Positions 23,991 through 31,827 of a stretch of DNA of 64,000 nt are shown piece after piece; the stretch's first letter is position 1; every line of letters starts with the position of its first letter. This DNA is from Hymenobacter cheonanensis. Lineage in GTDB: Bacteria > Bacteroidota > Bacteroidia > Cytophagales > Hymenobacteraceae. The DNA lies in the NCBI RefSeq assembly GCF_030581075.1, contig NZ_JAUQSW010000013.1, forward strand, positions 1 through 64,000, given 5' to 3'. A model generated the notes under the pieces. The model saw only the letters and a program-made list of their open reading frames with translations, was not told the origin of the DNA and ran no database searches. A program made the position numbers and the translations under genes.

Positions 23991-24173
23991 CTATTTGCCT
24001 CCCTTCTCTTTGCGCACACCTTTAAAGGGGGTGCCGTCCTGCTTCACGTCCATGAACTGGCCATTAGCAGTGTTCCGCTTCACGAACTGCTCCGTGACGG
24101 GGTTGAAAACTTGCGAACGGCCGCGCACTGCGCCGTTGCGGTGGCCGTCACCGGCGGGTTTATTGGTAGCCAT
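23991..24173 (-). CDS. Small conserved basic hypothetical protein (60 aa)
   Basis: The sequence MATNKPAGDGHRNGAVRGRS through VKRNTANGQFMDVK to a KGVRKEKGGK tail is strongly basic and Gly-rich. To my recollection this kind of 60-70 residue protein (GDGHRNGAVRGRSQ start) occurs in many bacteria as a conserved hypothetical. It has its own terminator, supporting expression. Function unknown; a nucleic-acid-binding role would suit the charge. Confidence 0.65.
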   Translation of the reverse strand: MATNKPAGDGHRNGAVRGRSQVFNPVTEQFVKRNTANGQFMDVKQDGTPFKGVRKEKGGK

Positions 24174-24273
24174 ACTGGGCGGGTGAGAGGTGAAAAGACT
24201 CTCTTAACCTCAACGGCTGGCTTGGTAGAAGAATTCCGAGATGACAGGCTAAAGGTTGGGGTAACGGCCGCCG

Positions 24274-25359
24274 CTAAGAAACCTGACTCCCGGTTCCCAA
24301 AGAGGCTGAGGCCGGCACTAGAAACGCTTGAATCTCATCCACGGTGGCCCGGGCCGAGCGGCCTACGCCAATCAGCGTGGCGGAGGCAAACCCCGTCCAG
24401 CTGCCGTAGCCCACCAGCCACAGGCCCGGCAGTTCGGTAGCGCGGGTGCCCGCCGTGGCCACCCGCCCATCGGGCTGCACTACCCCCAGGTCCGCCAGAA
24501 ATGAGAGGGCCGGCCGGAAGCCCGTGCACCAGATAACCGCGTCCACGGCCTCCTCGCGCCCGTCGGCCCAGACTACGCCCGTGCGGGTGAAGCGCGCAAA
24601 GGGCCGCACGCTGTGGAGCACGCCCCGGCTCCGGGCTTCCTTCACCGAGTCCACCATCACCACGTCGCCGAGCGTGGGCGGTGGCGCGGTTGCCTGGCCC
24701 GCGTGGTAGCGCTGGGTGGCCTGCGTAAACAGCACCCGGCCGTCCACGTCATCAGGCAGAAAGCGGGGCTCCTTTTCGGTCACCCAAGTCGTTTTCGCCA
24801 CCCGCGAGACTTCGGCCAGCACCTGCGCGCTGGAGTTGCCGCCGCCCACCACCAGCACCCGCTGTCCGGCAAAGGGCACGGCATCCCGGTAGTGGGCCGA
24901 GTGCAGCTGCACCCCGCCGAAGTCGGCTTGCCCCGGATACGCCGGCACGAAGGGGTTGCTCCAACTGCCGGTGGCGCACACTACGGCCCTGGCCTGCCAC
25001 GTGCCGGCGTCGGTGTGCACAGCGAAGCCCTCGCCCGACCGGCGCACGCCAGCCACGCGCACGGGCCGCCGTACCGGCAGGGCGTAGCGCTGCTCGTACT
25101 GCGTGAGGTAGTCAACCACGGCGTCGCGGGTGGGAAAGCCTTCCGTTGCCGGGCGCGGCATGAGCCAGCCCGGCAGCGAGCTGGCATCGGCCGGGGAGAA
25201 CAGCCGCAGCGAGTTCCAGCCGTGGAGCCAGCCCCCGCCCGGTTGTGCCTGGTCATCCAGCAGCACGTAGGCGAGGCCCGCCCGCCGCAGGTAGTAGCCC
25301 ACGGCCAGCCCACTTTGGCCGGCTCCCATTACCAGTACCTCCGTCGTGAAATCAGCCAT
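24274..25359 (-). CDS. arsO: Flavin-dependent monooxygenase, ArsO-like
   Basis: This 361-residue FAD/NAD(P)H enzyme has the first Rossmann loop GAGQSGLAVG (about 12-21), a GGGNSSAQVL second loop (about 170) for NAD(P)H, and ATGSW between them, the order seen in flavin-containing monooxygenases and the ArsO family of ars operons. It is the last gene of the arsenic operon, 16 bp after arsC. ArsO proteins are linked to arsenic detoxification but their reaction is not well established, so the name rests on context and similarity. Confidence 0.75.
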   Translation of the reverse strand: MADFTTEVLVMGAGQSGLAVGYYLRRAGLAYVLLDDQAQPGGGWLHGWNSLRLFSPADASSLPGWLMPRPATEGFPTRDAVVDYLTQYEQRYALPVRRPVRVAGVRRSGEGFAVHTDAGTWQARAVVCATGSWSNPFVPAYPGQADFGGVQLHSAHYRDAVPFAGQRVLVVGGGNSSAQVLAEVSRVAKTTWVTEKEPRFLPDDVDGRVLFTQATQRYHAGQATAPPPTLGDVVMVDSVKEARSRGVLHSVRPFARFTRTGVVWADGREEAVDAVIWCTGFRPALSFLADLGVVQPDGRVATAGTRATELPGLWLVGYGSWTGFASATLIGVGRSARATVDEIQAFLVPASASLGTGSQVS

Positions 25360-25375
25360 GAGGTAGGAACAGGCA

Positions 25376-25807
25376 CTAGGCGGCTTGGAACTGCGCCTGC
25401 ACGAAATCGTGGGCGTAGGCTTTCACCTGGTCGCGCACGCGGCGAAACTGGGCCATGATTTCTTCCTCACTGCCCGTGGCTTTGGCCGGGTCGGGGAAGT
25501 TGTAGTGCAGCTTCTTGGCCGACGACGGAAACACTGGGCACACCTCGTTGGCGTGGTCGCAGACGGTAATCACGTAATCGAACGGCACGGTGGCGTACTC
25601 GTCCACGTGGTTGCTGGTGTGGTGCGAGATGTCTACGCCGTCCTCGGCCATTACGCGCACGGCGCGGGGGTTGAGGCCGTGGACTTCAACGCCGGCGCTG
25701 TACACGGTGGCGCGCTCGCCTAGCTCTTGGGCGAGGTAGCCGTGCAGTAACTGGCTGCGGCAGGAGTTGCCGGTGCAGAGCACCAGCACGTTTTTCTTGT
25801 CAGACAT
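25376..25807 (-). CDS. arsC: Arsenate reductase, LMW-PTP-fold (thioredoxin-type)
   Basis: This 143-residue protein has the phosphatase loop LCTGNSCRSQ (C-x5-R-S) near residue 11 and VCDHANEVCPVFP near 84-96, giving the resolving cysteines of the thioredoxin-coupled ArsC mechanism. It reduces arsenate to arsenite in the cytoplasm for export by the ACR3 pump encoded immediately upstream. Length and motifs fit the family well. Confidence 0.92.
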   Translation of the reverse strand: MSDKKNVLVLCTGNSCRSQLLHGYLAQELGERATVYSAGVEVHGLNPRAVRVMAEDGVDISHHTSNHVDEYATVPFDYVITVCDHANEVCPVFPSSAKKLHYNFPDPAKATGSEEEIMAQFRRVRDQVKAYAHDFVQAQFQAA

Positions 25808-25842
25808 AAGCAGGGAAAAAAGCAGGGGGAAGAGGAGAAGAG

Positions 25843-26949
25843 TTACGCGGCCGAAGCCACCGATTTGCCGCCGTACCAGTGGCGGCGAAACCAGAAGGCC
25901 AGGTTGACCAGCGCAATCAGGGCCGGCACCTCAATCAGTGGGCCGATGACGCCCGCGAAGGCCTGGCCCGAGTTCAGGCCAAATACCCCGATGGCCACGG
26001 CGATGGCTAGCTCAAAGTTGTTGCCCGTGGCCGTGAAGGCGATGCTGGCATTCTCGGCGTAGTCGGCCCCTAGGTACTTGCCGGCCGCGAAGCTGAGCAC
26101 GAACATGATGCCGAAGTACAGGGCCAGCGGCAGGGCAATGCGCAGCACATCGAGCGGCACCTGCACGATAGTTTCGCCCTTGAGGCTGAACATGACCACG
26201 ATGGTGAGCAGCAGCGCAACCAGCGTAATCGGGCTGATGGCTGGGATGTACACGTTTTCGTACCAAGCGTCGCCTTTCAGCCGGCGCAGGACGGTGCGCG
26301 ACAAAAAACCCGCCGCAAACGGAATGCCCAGATACACGAGTACGCTCCGGGCAATGTCCCAGATGCCGATGTTCACCGCGTGGCCTTTCAGGCCAAAGTA
26401 GGGCGGCAGCACGGTGATGAACAGCCAGGCCAGCACCGAGTAAAACAGCACCTGGAAGAGGGAGTTGAGCGCCACCAGCCCGGCGGCGTACTCCCGGCTG
26501 CCGTCGGCCAGGTCGTTCCAGACCAGCACCATGGCAATGCAGCGGGCGATGCCAATGAGAATCAGGCCCATCATATACGCGGGCTTGTCCGGCAGCAGCC
26601 AGATGGCCAGGAAAAACATGAGCAGCGGCCCCAGAATCCAGTTCAGGAACAGCGAGAGGCCAATGATGCGCGTGTTTTTGAAGACCGTGGGTAGCTGCTC
26701 GTACTTGACCTTGGCCAGCGGCGGATACATCATCAGAAGCAGGCCAATGGCCAGCGGCACGTTCACCGTGCCCACCGAGAAGTAGTTGATGGCTCCATTG
26801 ATACCGGGCACGAGGTAGCCCAGCCCCACGCCCAGTGCCATGGCCAGGAATATCCAGAGCGTGAGGCCCCGGTCGAGGCCCGAGAGTTTCTTTTCGGCCA
26901 GCGCGGCGGGGGCCGGCGCTGCTGAAAGCGGTTGGCTGAGGGTTGTCAT
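25843..26949 (-). CDS. acr3: ACR3-family arsenite efflux permease
   Basis: This is a 368-residue, ten-TM transporter beginning MTTLSQPLSAA. The ATG at 26976 would add nine residues and overlap the acetyltransferase gene, so 26949 is preferred. Characteristic segments are KKLSGLDRGLTLWIF, the GIARCIAMVLVWNDLA stretch (about 140-155) with the essential ACR3 cysteine, and ATGNNFELAIAVAIG near 305. It exports arsenite across the inner membrane using the proton gradient. It sits between the acetyltransferase and arsC genes in the operon. Confidence 0.92.
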   Translation of the reverse strand: MTTLSQPLSAAPAPAALAEKKLSGLDRGLTLWIFLAMALGVGLGYLVPGINGAINYFSVGTVNVPLAIGLLLMMYPPLAKVKYEQLPTVFKNTRIIGLSLFLNWILGPLLMFFLAIWLLPDKPAYMMGLILIGIARCIAMVLVWNDLADGSREYAAGLVALNSLFQVLFYSVLAWLFITVLPPYFGLKGHAVNIGIWDIARSVLVYLGIPFAAGFLSRTVLRRLKGDAWYENVYIPAISPITLVALLLTIVVMFSLKGETIVQVPLDVLRIALPLALYFGIMFVLSFAAGKYLGADYAENASIAFTATGNNFELAIAVAIGVFGLNSGQAFAGVIGPLIEVPALIALVNLAFWFRRHWYGGKSVASAA

Positions 26950-26962
26950 ATACGGTAGGGAG

Positions 26963-27457
26963 TTAGGCGACGCCAACGGAGGGACTACGCCGCTCCATCT
27001 GCACCGTGTTGCGCCACACGCCGTGGTGCTGGCCTATCCGCTCGCGGTACCCGATAATGCGAAAGCCGGCCTGCGTGTGCAGGCCAATGCTGGCGCGGTT
27101 TTCCTCGAAGGTGCCGGCTTGCAGCGTCCAGATGCCGTTAGCTTCTGAGTCCGTAATCAGGGCGCGCAGCAGCTGCTGGCCCACGCCCTGGCCACGGGCA
27201 GCGGCGGCGATGTAGATGCTGAGTTCGGCCACCCCGCCGTACACGCAGCGGCTCGACACGGGCGAGAGGGCGGCCCAGCCCAGTACCGTGCCGGCCTCAT
27301 CGACGGCGACCAGGCGGCTGTGGGTTAAGTGCGCCCGGTCCCAAGCCTCCCACCCGGGGGCCTGCGTTTCAAACGTGGCATTGCCGGTGGCAATGCCCTG
27401 CTCGTAGATGGCGCGCACGGCAGGCCATTGCGCGGCAGTCATAGCTTGCAGCTTCAT
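26963..27457 (-). CDS. GNAT acetyltransferase, ArsN1-like
   Basis: This is 164 residues from the ATG at 27457 (MKLQAMTAAQWPAVRAIYEQ). The phosphinothricin-acetyltransferase-like GNAT pattern is clear: IATGNATFET near residue 24, VYGGVAELSIYIAAAARGQG with the acetyl-CoA loop RGQGVGQQLL, and TFEENRASIGLHTQAGFRIIG. Relatives called ArsN1 in ars operons acetylate and detoxify arsinothricin, an organoarsenical antibiotic. That substrate is inferred from the operon; a general phosphinothricin-type acetyltransferase is the alternative. Confidence 0.8.
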   Translation of the reverse strand: MKLQAMTAAQWPAVRAIYEQGIATGNATFETQAPGWEAWDRAHLTHSRLVAVDEAGTVLGWAALSPVSSRCVYGGVAELSIYIAAAARGQGVGQQLLRALITDSEANGIWTLQAGTFEENRASIGLHTQAGFRIIGYRERIGQHHGVWRNTVQMERRSPSVGVA

Positions 27458-27544
27458 ATGAAAAGGTGCAAAAGGGAAGAATTTGAGCAGAGTGGAGGAG
27501 TAGCGCACCCACTGGGAAGCTTAGCGCTACACCGGTTGGCTGCT

Positions 27545-28006
27545 TTAGCAGCACCCGCCGCCCGGCGTGCAGCTGGCCATTTGCAGTTGGGGCAGGGCAA
27601 ACTGCTGGGCCGCTGGAATGCCGCAGGCATCCTGGGCCAAGCAGGCCGTTTGCTTGGCGGTCAGCACGAAATCGTTGCCCTCGCGGGTCAGGCCGAATTT
27701 GCCGATGGTGGCCTGCTGGTACTCCACCTCAATGTCCAGGTCCTCGGTGCCCAGGATGCGTTGCGACAAATCCAAAATGTGCAGAAACTTCAGCGGAGCC
27801 AGCCGGTGGTCGTAGTCGCCGGCTTCCCACAGCTGGAAGTTGGCCACGGTTTCGCGCCGCTCCACGCCGCCGCAGTCGATGAAGTGCTTGCTCACCAAGC
27901 CGACTTCCGTGACGTGGAAATGCGCGGGCAGGTACTCGCCCGTGGGCAGGCGGAAATTCACGGCTTCCAACTCGGCCAGGGCCTGCTTTATTTCGGAGAT
28001 TTTCAT
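27545..28006 (-). CDS. DUF6428 protein of the ars operon
   Basis: The ATG at 28006 (MKISEIKQALAELEAVNFRL) gives 153 residues; a longer in-frame extension upstream is only the shadow of arsR. It contains LPAHFHVTEVGLVSKHFIDC near residue 25, matching the small DUF6428 family that accompanies ars genes in Bacteroidota. The C-terminus CTPGGGCC and Cys pairs in the middle could bind arsenite, but no function is established. It starts 29 bp after arsR. Confidence 0.75.
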   Translation of the reverse strand: MKISEIKQALAELEAVNFRLPTGEYLPAHFHVTEVGLVSKHFIDCGGVERRETVANFQLWEAGDYDHRLAPLKFLHILDLSQRILGTEDLDIEVEYQQATIGKFGLTREGNDFVLTAKQTACLAQDACGIPAAQQFALPQLQMASCTPGGGCC

Positions 28007-28035
28007 GGTGGTATTAATAATTAACTGATTGAGGA

Positions 28036-28386
28036 TTAGCAGACGCACGCATCGGCGGGGCCGCAAGCGGCGCCGCTCGTGGCCTCGATGAAAAAGGCGG
28101 TGAACTGCTGGTGCACTTGGTTCAGCAGCTCCGTATTGAGGCAGTAGCAGACGGTGAGGCCCTCGATTTCGCCGCGTATTAAATCCAGCGCCTTCAGTTC
28201 CTGTAGGTGCTGAGATACGGTGGTGCGGGACAGGGGCAGCTCGGCGGCGATGTCGCCGGAGATGCAGGTTTGCTTGCTGGCCAGGAACTGGATGATGGCC
28301 ACCCGCGCCGGGTGGGCCAGGGCCTTGGCCACGCGGGCTAAGTGCTGCTGCTCTTCGGTGAAGGCGGCGGTTTTGGCGTAGGTCAT
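28036..28386 (-). CDS. arsR: ArsR-family arsenic repressor
   Basis: The ATG at 28386 gives 116 residues (MTYAKTAAFTEEQQ). The winged helix has ALAHPARVAIIQFLASKQTC near 22-41 and LPLSRTTVSQHLQELKALDL as recognition helix. Cysteines at TCISGD and in the C-terminal ACGPADACVC are candidates for As(III) binding. It overlaps the small gene upstream by 4 bp (ATGA) and precedes DUF6428. It presumably represses the operon through the palindromes at 28674-28716. Confidence 0.9.
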   Translation of the reverse strand: MTYAKTAAFTEEQQHLARVAKALAHPARVAIIQFLASKQTCISGDIAAELPLSRTTVSQHLQELKALDLIRGEIEGLTVCYCLNTELLNQVHQQFTAFFIEATSGAACGPADACVC

Positions 28387-28649
28387 GAGGAGGAAGCGGG
28401 AAGGGCGTTGGGGGTGGCGGCTGGCGCGGCAGCCGTGGCGGCCAGCAAATGGGAGAGCAGGGTTTCGGCGCGCTGGTAGGCGCGCTGCTCGGCGGCTTGC
28501 AAGCGTTCCTCGCCGCCGCCGCTGGGTTGGCCGTTGTAGCCCTGGGTCTGGAGTCGCAGGCCATCCAGAACGAGGCATTCGGTGCGCAGCGCCCGTTCGA
28601 GCAACACGCGCAGCAGGGGATGAACCAAGGTGTCCGCGTTGGAAGGCAT
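28383..28649 (-). CDS. Small hypothetical protein leading the ars operon
   Basis: The ATG at 28649 (MPSNADTLVHPLLRVLLERAL) gives 88 residues; a longer frame to 28694 would begin inside the promoter and is rejected. It is helical with an Ala-rich tail, contains a QGYNGQPSGGGEER loop, and overlaps arsR by 4 bp. No family recognised. Its place directly after the operator, about 25 bp from the predicted transcription start, makes it the first gene of the arsenic operon. Confidence 0.6.
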   Translation of the reverse strand: MPSNADTLVHPLLRVLLERALRTECLVLDGLRLQTQGYNGQPSGGGEERLQAAEQRAYQRAETLLSHLLAATAAAPAATPNALPASSS

Positions 28650-28673
28650 AGGCGTCAAAAGCAAAGCCGGAAG

Positions 28674-28716
28674 TATGTCGCAAATATACGACATATAATG
28701 ACGTAAGTTTACGACA
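28674..28716 (-). promoter_or_regulatory. ars promoter with two ArsR-type operators
   Basis: Read on the minus strand, a perfect Bacteroidota -7 box TATATTTG (28688-28681) sits inside the inverted repeat TATGTCG-N8-CGACATA (28674-28695). A second palindrome, centred on GTAAACTTAC with TGTCG- and TGACG-type ends (28699-28716), lies just upstream. A repressor bound at either site would cover the promoter. Confidence 0.7.
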
Positions 28717-28964
28717 TACGCGGAATCATTTTTGCTCGAATACGTGCTTGAGCAAGCTGGCTTAGTATTTACAGGTAAAACAATTGGTTCATTGCCCTAA
28801 TCGATAGCCTGCGATTTAGCGGTTTTGGCGAGTAAGCCCACCGCCTCGCCTTAAGCAGCTTAGTGGGGAGAAAGCCAGCTTGTCGCTCTTTAATCTAAAA
28901 AAATGTTGTAAATTCGCGTTTTATTCAAAATAAATGAGCATCCGGCTGTAGCAGCTCCGTCTTA

Positions 28965-30434
28965 ATGGAAAAAAATGCACACTGGCCCTTGCTAGTATTC
29001 GGCACTTCTGACCCGGTCCAGAACCGGCAGATTCGGGTTGCCCGCCAGCGGGGTGAGCTACGCGAAGTAGCCTCGCGCATTTACTCGTCGGACTTAGTCA
29101 CTGCGCCCGAAGTGCTGATTCGCAAGAACTGGCTACCAGTCGTACAGCACCTGTTTCCGGGCGCGCTCATCAGCCACCGCTCGCAACTAGAGGGCCAGCC
29201 TACGGCCGAGGGGCACCTGTTTCTGACCTATAAGTACACCCGCAACGTGGAGCTGCCGGGGCTGGTGGTGCACCTACTGGAAGGGCCTGACCCACTGCCG
29301 AGCGATGCGCCTTTCGGAGATGGCAGCCTGCTCTTCGCGTCGGAGGCCCGGGGCCTGCTGGAAAACCTGCAGCCGGCCCGCGTCCGCAAAGGCGGGGTAA
29401 GCAAAGCACTATCCTTGGAAAACGTGGAGGAGCGCCTGGAAATGGTGCTGCGCATCCGGGGTGAGGAAGGCCTGAACGCCCTGCGCGACCAGGCCCGCGA
29501 AGTGGCGGTGGCCCTGGACTGGCCCACAGAACTAGCCGTGCTGCAACGCATTGCCGGCGCGCTGCTCAGCACCCAATCCAGTAAAATCCTGACTTCGCCC
29601 GTGGCCCGCGCCCGCGCGCTGGGGCTGCCCTTCGATGCCGGCCGGGTAGCGCTGTTTACCACGCTGCTCAGTGCGCTGCACGCGGCGGTGCTACCGCGGC
29701 GCCCGGACCCCGCGCCCGTGGCACCCCCATTCTACACAGTGGCGTTCTTCGAGGCCTACTTTTCCAATTTCATCGAAGGCACCGAGTTTCAGGTGGATGA
29801 GGCGCACCGCATCGTGGAAACCGGCCAGCTGGTGAGCGGCCGGCACGCCGATTCACACGACGTGCTGAGCACCTACCAGTTGTGCAGCAACGTGGCCGAG
29901 ATGCGCGTGGTCCCGCAGTCGGCGGAGGACCTGCTGGCCATTTTGCAGCGGCGGCACGCCCAGCTGATGCGTGCCCGTCCCGACAAGCGCCCCGGCCAGT
30001 GGAAAGAATACGCCAATCAGGCCGGCCTGACCAGCTTTGTAGACCCCGGCCTGGTGCGCGGCACCCTGCATGAGGGCTTCAAGCTCTACCGCAACCTAAG
30101 CGAGCCGCTGGCGCGGGCCATGTTCATAATGTTCCTCATCAGCGAGGTGCACCCTTTCGATGACGGCAACGGCCGCCTGGCCCGGCTGATGATGAATGCC
30201 GAGCTGGTCAGCGCCGGCCAGTGCCGCATCATCGTGACCACGCACGCCCGCGAAGGCTACCTGGATGCCCTGCGCCGGCTGAGCCAGCAAAGCGACCCGA
30301 GCCTGTACATCCGCATGCTGAGCGGGGCTCAGCAGTTTGTGGCTGATTTGCAGCCCGATTCTTACGAGGCGGTAAAAGCCCGGCTGGAGGCTCAGCAGGC
30401 CTTCAAGGAAGTATCCTCGCAGCTGCGCTGGTAG
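28965..30434 (+). CDS. Fic-domain AMP-transferase with AbiEi-like N-terminal region
   Basis: This is a 489-residue protein. The Fic motif HPFDDGNGRLAR lies near residue 397 (His for catalysis, Asp/Glu position occupied by D, Gly-Asn-Gly-Arg for phosphates). An inhibitory helix motif SNFIEG (S-x3-E-G) near 267 indicates an autoinhibited enzyme. Residues about 20-75 (RQRGELREVASRIYSSDLV, then LFPGALISHRSQLEG) resemble the winged-helix start of AbiEi-type antitoxins. Fic enzymes transfer AMP or other groups to proteins. The fusion suggests a self-controlled toxin or defence factor. It stands alone between the ars and sulfur clusters. The Fic call is certain, the AbiEi resemblance moderate. Confidence 0.85.
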   Translation: MEKNAHWPLLVFGTSDPVQNRQIRVARQRGELREVASRIYSSDLVTAPEVLIRKNWLPVVQHLFPGALISHRSQLEGQPTAEGHLFLTYKYTRNVELPGLVVHLLEGPDPLPSDAPFGDGSLLFASEARGLLENLQPARVRKGGVSKALSLENVEERLEMVLRIRGEEGLNALRDQAREVAVALDWPTELAVLQRIAGALLSTQSSKILTSPVARARALGLPFDAGRVALFTTLLSALHAAVLPRRPDPAPVAPPFYTVAFFEAYFSNFIEGTEFQVDEAHRIVETGQLVSGRHADSHDVLSTYQLCSNVAEMRVVPQSAEDLLAILQRRHAQLMRARPDKRPGQWKEYANQAGLTSFVDPGLVRGTLHEGFKLYRNLSEPLARAMFIMFLISEVHPFDDGNGRLARLMMNAELVSAGQCRIIVTTHAREGYLDALRRLSQQSDPSLYIRMLSGAQQFVADLQPDSYEAVKARLEAQQAFKEVSSQLRW

Positions 30435-30534
30435 TCATTGGACGTAAAGAAAGCAAAGTATGTCGGCTGGGCCAGTCGGAACGGCACTAGTACCAGAAGA
30501 AGGGTAACAAGCTTAGCGTTCCCAGCTTGTACAC

Positions 30535-30557
30535 ATGAAAAATCTTTCATACATTTG
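30535..30557 (+). promoter_or_regulatory. Promoter and operator of the sulfur-cluster ArsR gene
   Basis: The inverted repeat ATGAAA aatc TTTCAT (30535-30550) directly adjoins a perfect -7 box TACATTTG (30550-30557), 9 bp before the ArsR start; a CTTG at about the -33 position supports it. A matching 4-nt-spaced palindrome precedes the next gene (30921-30938). Confidence 0.65.
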
Positions 30558-30566
30558 TCCCATCCT

Positions 30567-30893
30567 ATGAACGCTACCCCCACTGCGCCGCTGGTTGATA
30601 TGGGCCTCGACATCGAGAAGATGGAGAAGGTGGCTTTTATCCTCAAGACGACCGCGCACCCGACGCGCATTGCCATCGTGCAGCTGCTGGCAGCCCACGA
30701 CAGCCTGGCGGTGGGCGACATCTGCGAGCGTCTGGGCGGGGCCGAGCAGTCGCTGACCTCGCACCACCTGGCCGCCATGAAGAGCAAGGGCCTGCTCAGC
30801 AGCTCGCGCAGCGGCAAGAACATCTACTACTCCCTGAAGATGCGCGAGGTAATCGACGTTATTCAGTGTCTGGCTAACTGCACATTCCTGTAA
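30567..30893 (+). CDS. ArsR-family regulator, probable persulfide/sulfur sensor
   Basis: The ATG at 30567 gives 108 residues. The winged helix shows TTAHPTRIAIVQLLAAHDSL and GAEQSLTSHHLAAMKSKGLL. One Cys precedes the recognition helix (DICERLG) and two lie in the last helix (IQCLANCTFL), the arrangement that in BigR/SqrR-type repressors forms an intramolecular polysulfide bridge. The sulfur genes downstream support a role as reactive-sulfur sensor, which is inference from motif placement and context. Operators before it and before the TauE gene imply control of both. Confidence 0.8.
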   Translation: MNATPTAPLVDMGLDIEKMEKVAFILKTTAHPTRIAIVQLLAAHDSLAVGDICERLGGAEQSLTSHHLAAMKSKGLLSSSRSGKNIYYSLKMREVIDVIQCLANCTFL

Positions 30894-30920
30894 CTGCCAC
30901 GCCCTTTTTTTGCCCCTAAA

Positions 30921-30938
30921 CATGAACACAAGTTCATG
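30921..30938 (+). promoter_or_regulatory. Second sulfur-regulator operator, before TauE/SafE gene
   Basis: CATGAAC acaa GTTCATG is a perfect palindrome with the same 4-nt centre and ATGAA arms as the site at 30535-30550. It lies between the ArsR stop and the exporter start at 30964. Confidence 0.65.
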
Positions 30939-30963
30939 TTTTCATGTGTTAAATCTGCCTGCT

Positions 30964-31782
30964 ATGCTGCCTTATTTCGGTTATTTCGCCGCCATTTTCA
31001 TTGGCTTGTCGCTCGGGATTATGGGCGGCGGGGGCTCCATTCTGACGGTGCCAGTGCTGGTGTATCTGATGGGCGTGAGCCCGGTGCTGAGCACGGCCTA
31101 CTCGCTGTTTGTGGTGGGCAGCACGTCGGTGGTGGGGGCGGCGGGGTATTTCCGCAAGGGGCTGGTGTCGCTGCCCACGGCGCTGGTGTTTCTGGGGCCT
31201 TCGCTGGCCGCCGTGTTTGGGGTGCGCAAGGTACTGATGCCCAGCCTGCCACACGAGCTGCTGCGGCTAGGCAGTCTGGTGGTCACGAAAGACTTGCTGG
31301 TGCTGCTAGCCTTTGCCGTGCTGATGGTGGTGGCGGCTACCTCCATGATTCGCCGCCAGCCGGCAGGTAGCGACTTTGCCGGGGAGGCGGCTAGCAACCA
31401 GCCGCTTAACTATCCGCTGGTGCTGGGCATCGGGCTGGTGGTGGGCACGCTCACGGGCTTCGTGGGGGCGGGCGGCGGCTTTCTCATTATCCCGGCGCTG
31501 GTGCTGGGGGCACGGCTGCCGATGAAGCTGGCCGTGGGCACCTCGCTGGCCATCATCGCGCTCAACTCGCTCATCGGCTTCACCGGCGATTTGAGCGTGG
31601 GTACGCCCATTGCGTGGCCGTTTCTGCTGGGGTTTCTGGCCTTCGCGCTGGGCGGTATCGTGCTGGGCACTTACCTGGCCCGCTTCATTCCGGGCGCCAA
31701 GCTCAAGCCGGCTTTCGGCTGGTTTACGCTGGCTATGGGCACGTTCATCCTGGCCAAGGAGCTGCTGTTTCACCACGCCTAG
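30964..31782 (+). CDS. TauE/SafE-family sulfite or sulfur-compound exporter
   Basis: The ATG at 30964 (MLPYFGYFAAIFIGLSLGIM) gives 272 residues with about eight TM segments. Both halves carry the family repeats: GIMGGGGSILTVPVLVY near 18 and GFVGAGGGFLIIPALV near 163. TauE/SafE proteins export sulfite, sulfoacetate or related anions. It is the first structural gene after the regulator and shares the operator with it, 45 bp before the persulfide dioxygenase. Confidence 0.88.
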   Translation: MLPYFGYFAAIFIGLSLGIMGGGGSILTVPVLVYLMGVSPVLSTAYSLFVVGSTSVVGAAGYFRKGLVSLPTALVFLGPSLAAVFGVRKVLMPSLPHELLRLGSLVVTKDLLVLLAFAVLMVVAATSMIRRQPAGSDFAGEAASNQPLNYPLVLGIGLVVGTLTGFVGAGGGFLIIPALVLGARLPMKLAVGTSLAIIALNSLIGFTGDLSVGTPIAWPFLLGFLAFALGGIVLGTYLARFIPGAKLKPAFGWFTLAMGTFILAKELLFHHA

Positions 31783-31827
31783 CGTCCCCGGCTTTGCTTT
31801 TAGTTTCTCGTTTTTCCGTTGCTTCCC

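Noticed and set aside
1..24000. DISARM or BREX locus
   Set aside because: A large methylase, PLD and helicase are present, but no DrmA/DrmB, BrxC/PglZ or other hallmark gene is seen.
28007..28564. Long extension of the DUF6428 frame to 339 codons
   Set aside because: The extension is low-complexity Pro/Arg sequence antiphase to arsR; the real start is the ATG at 28006.
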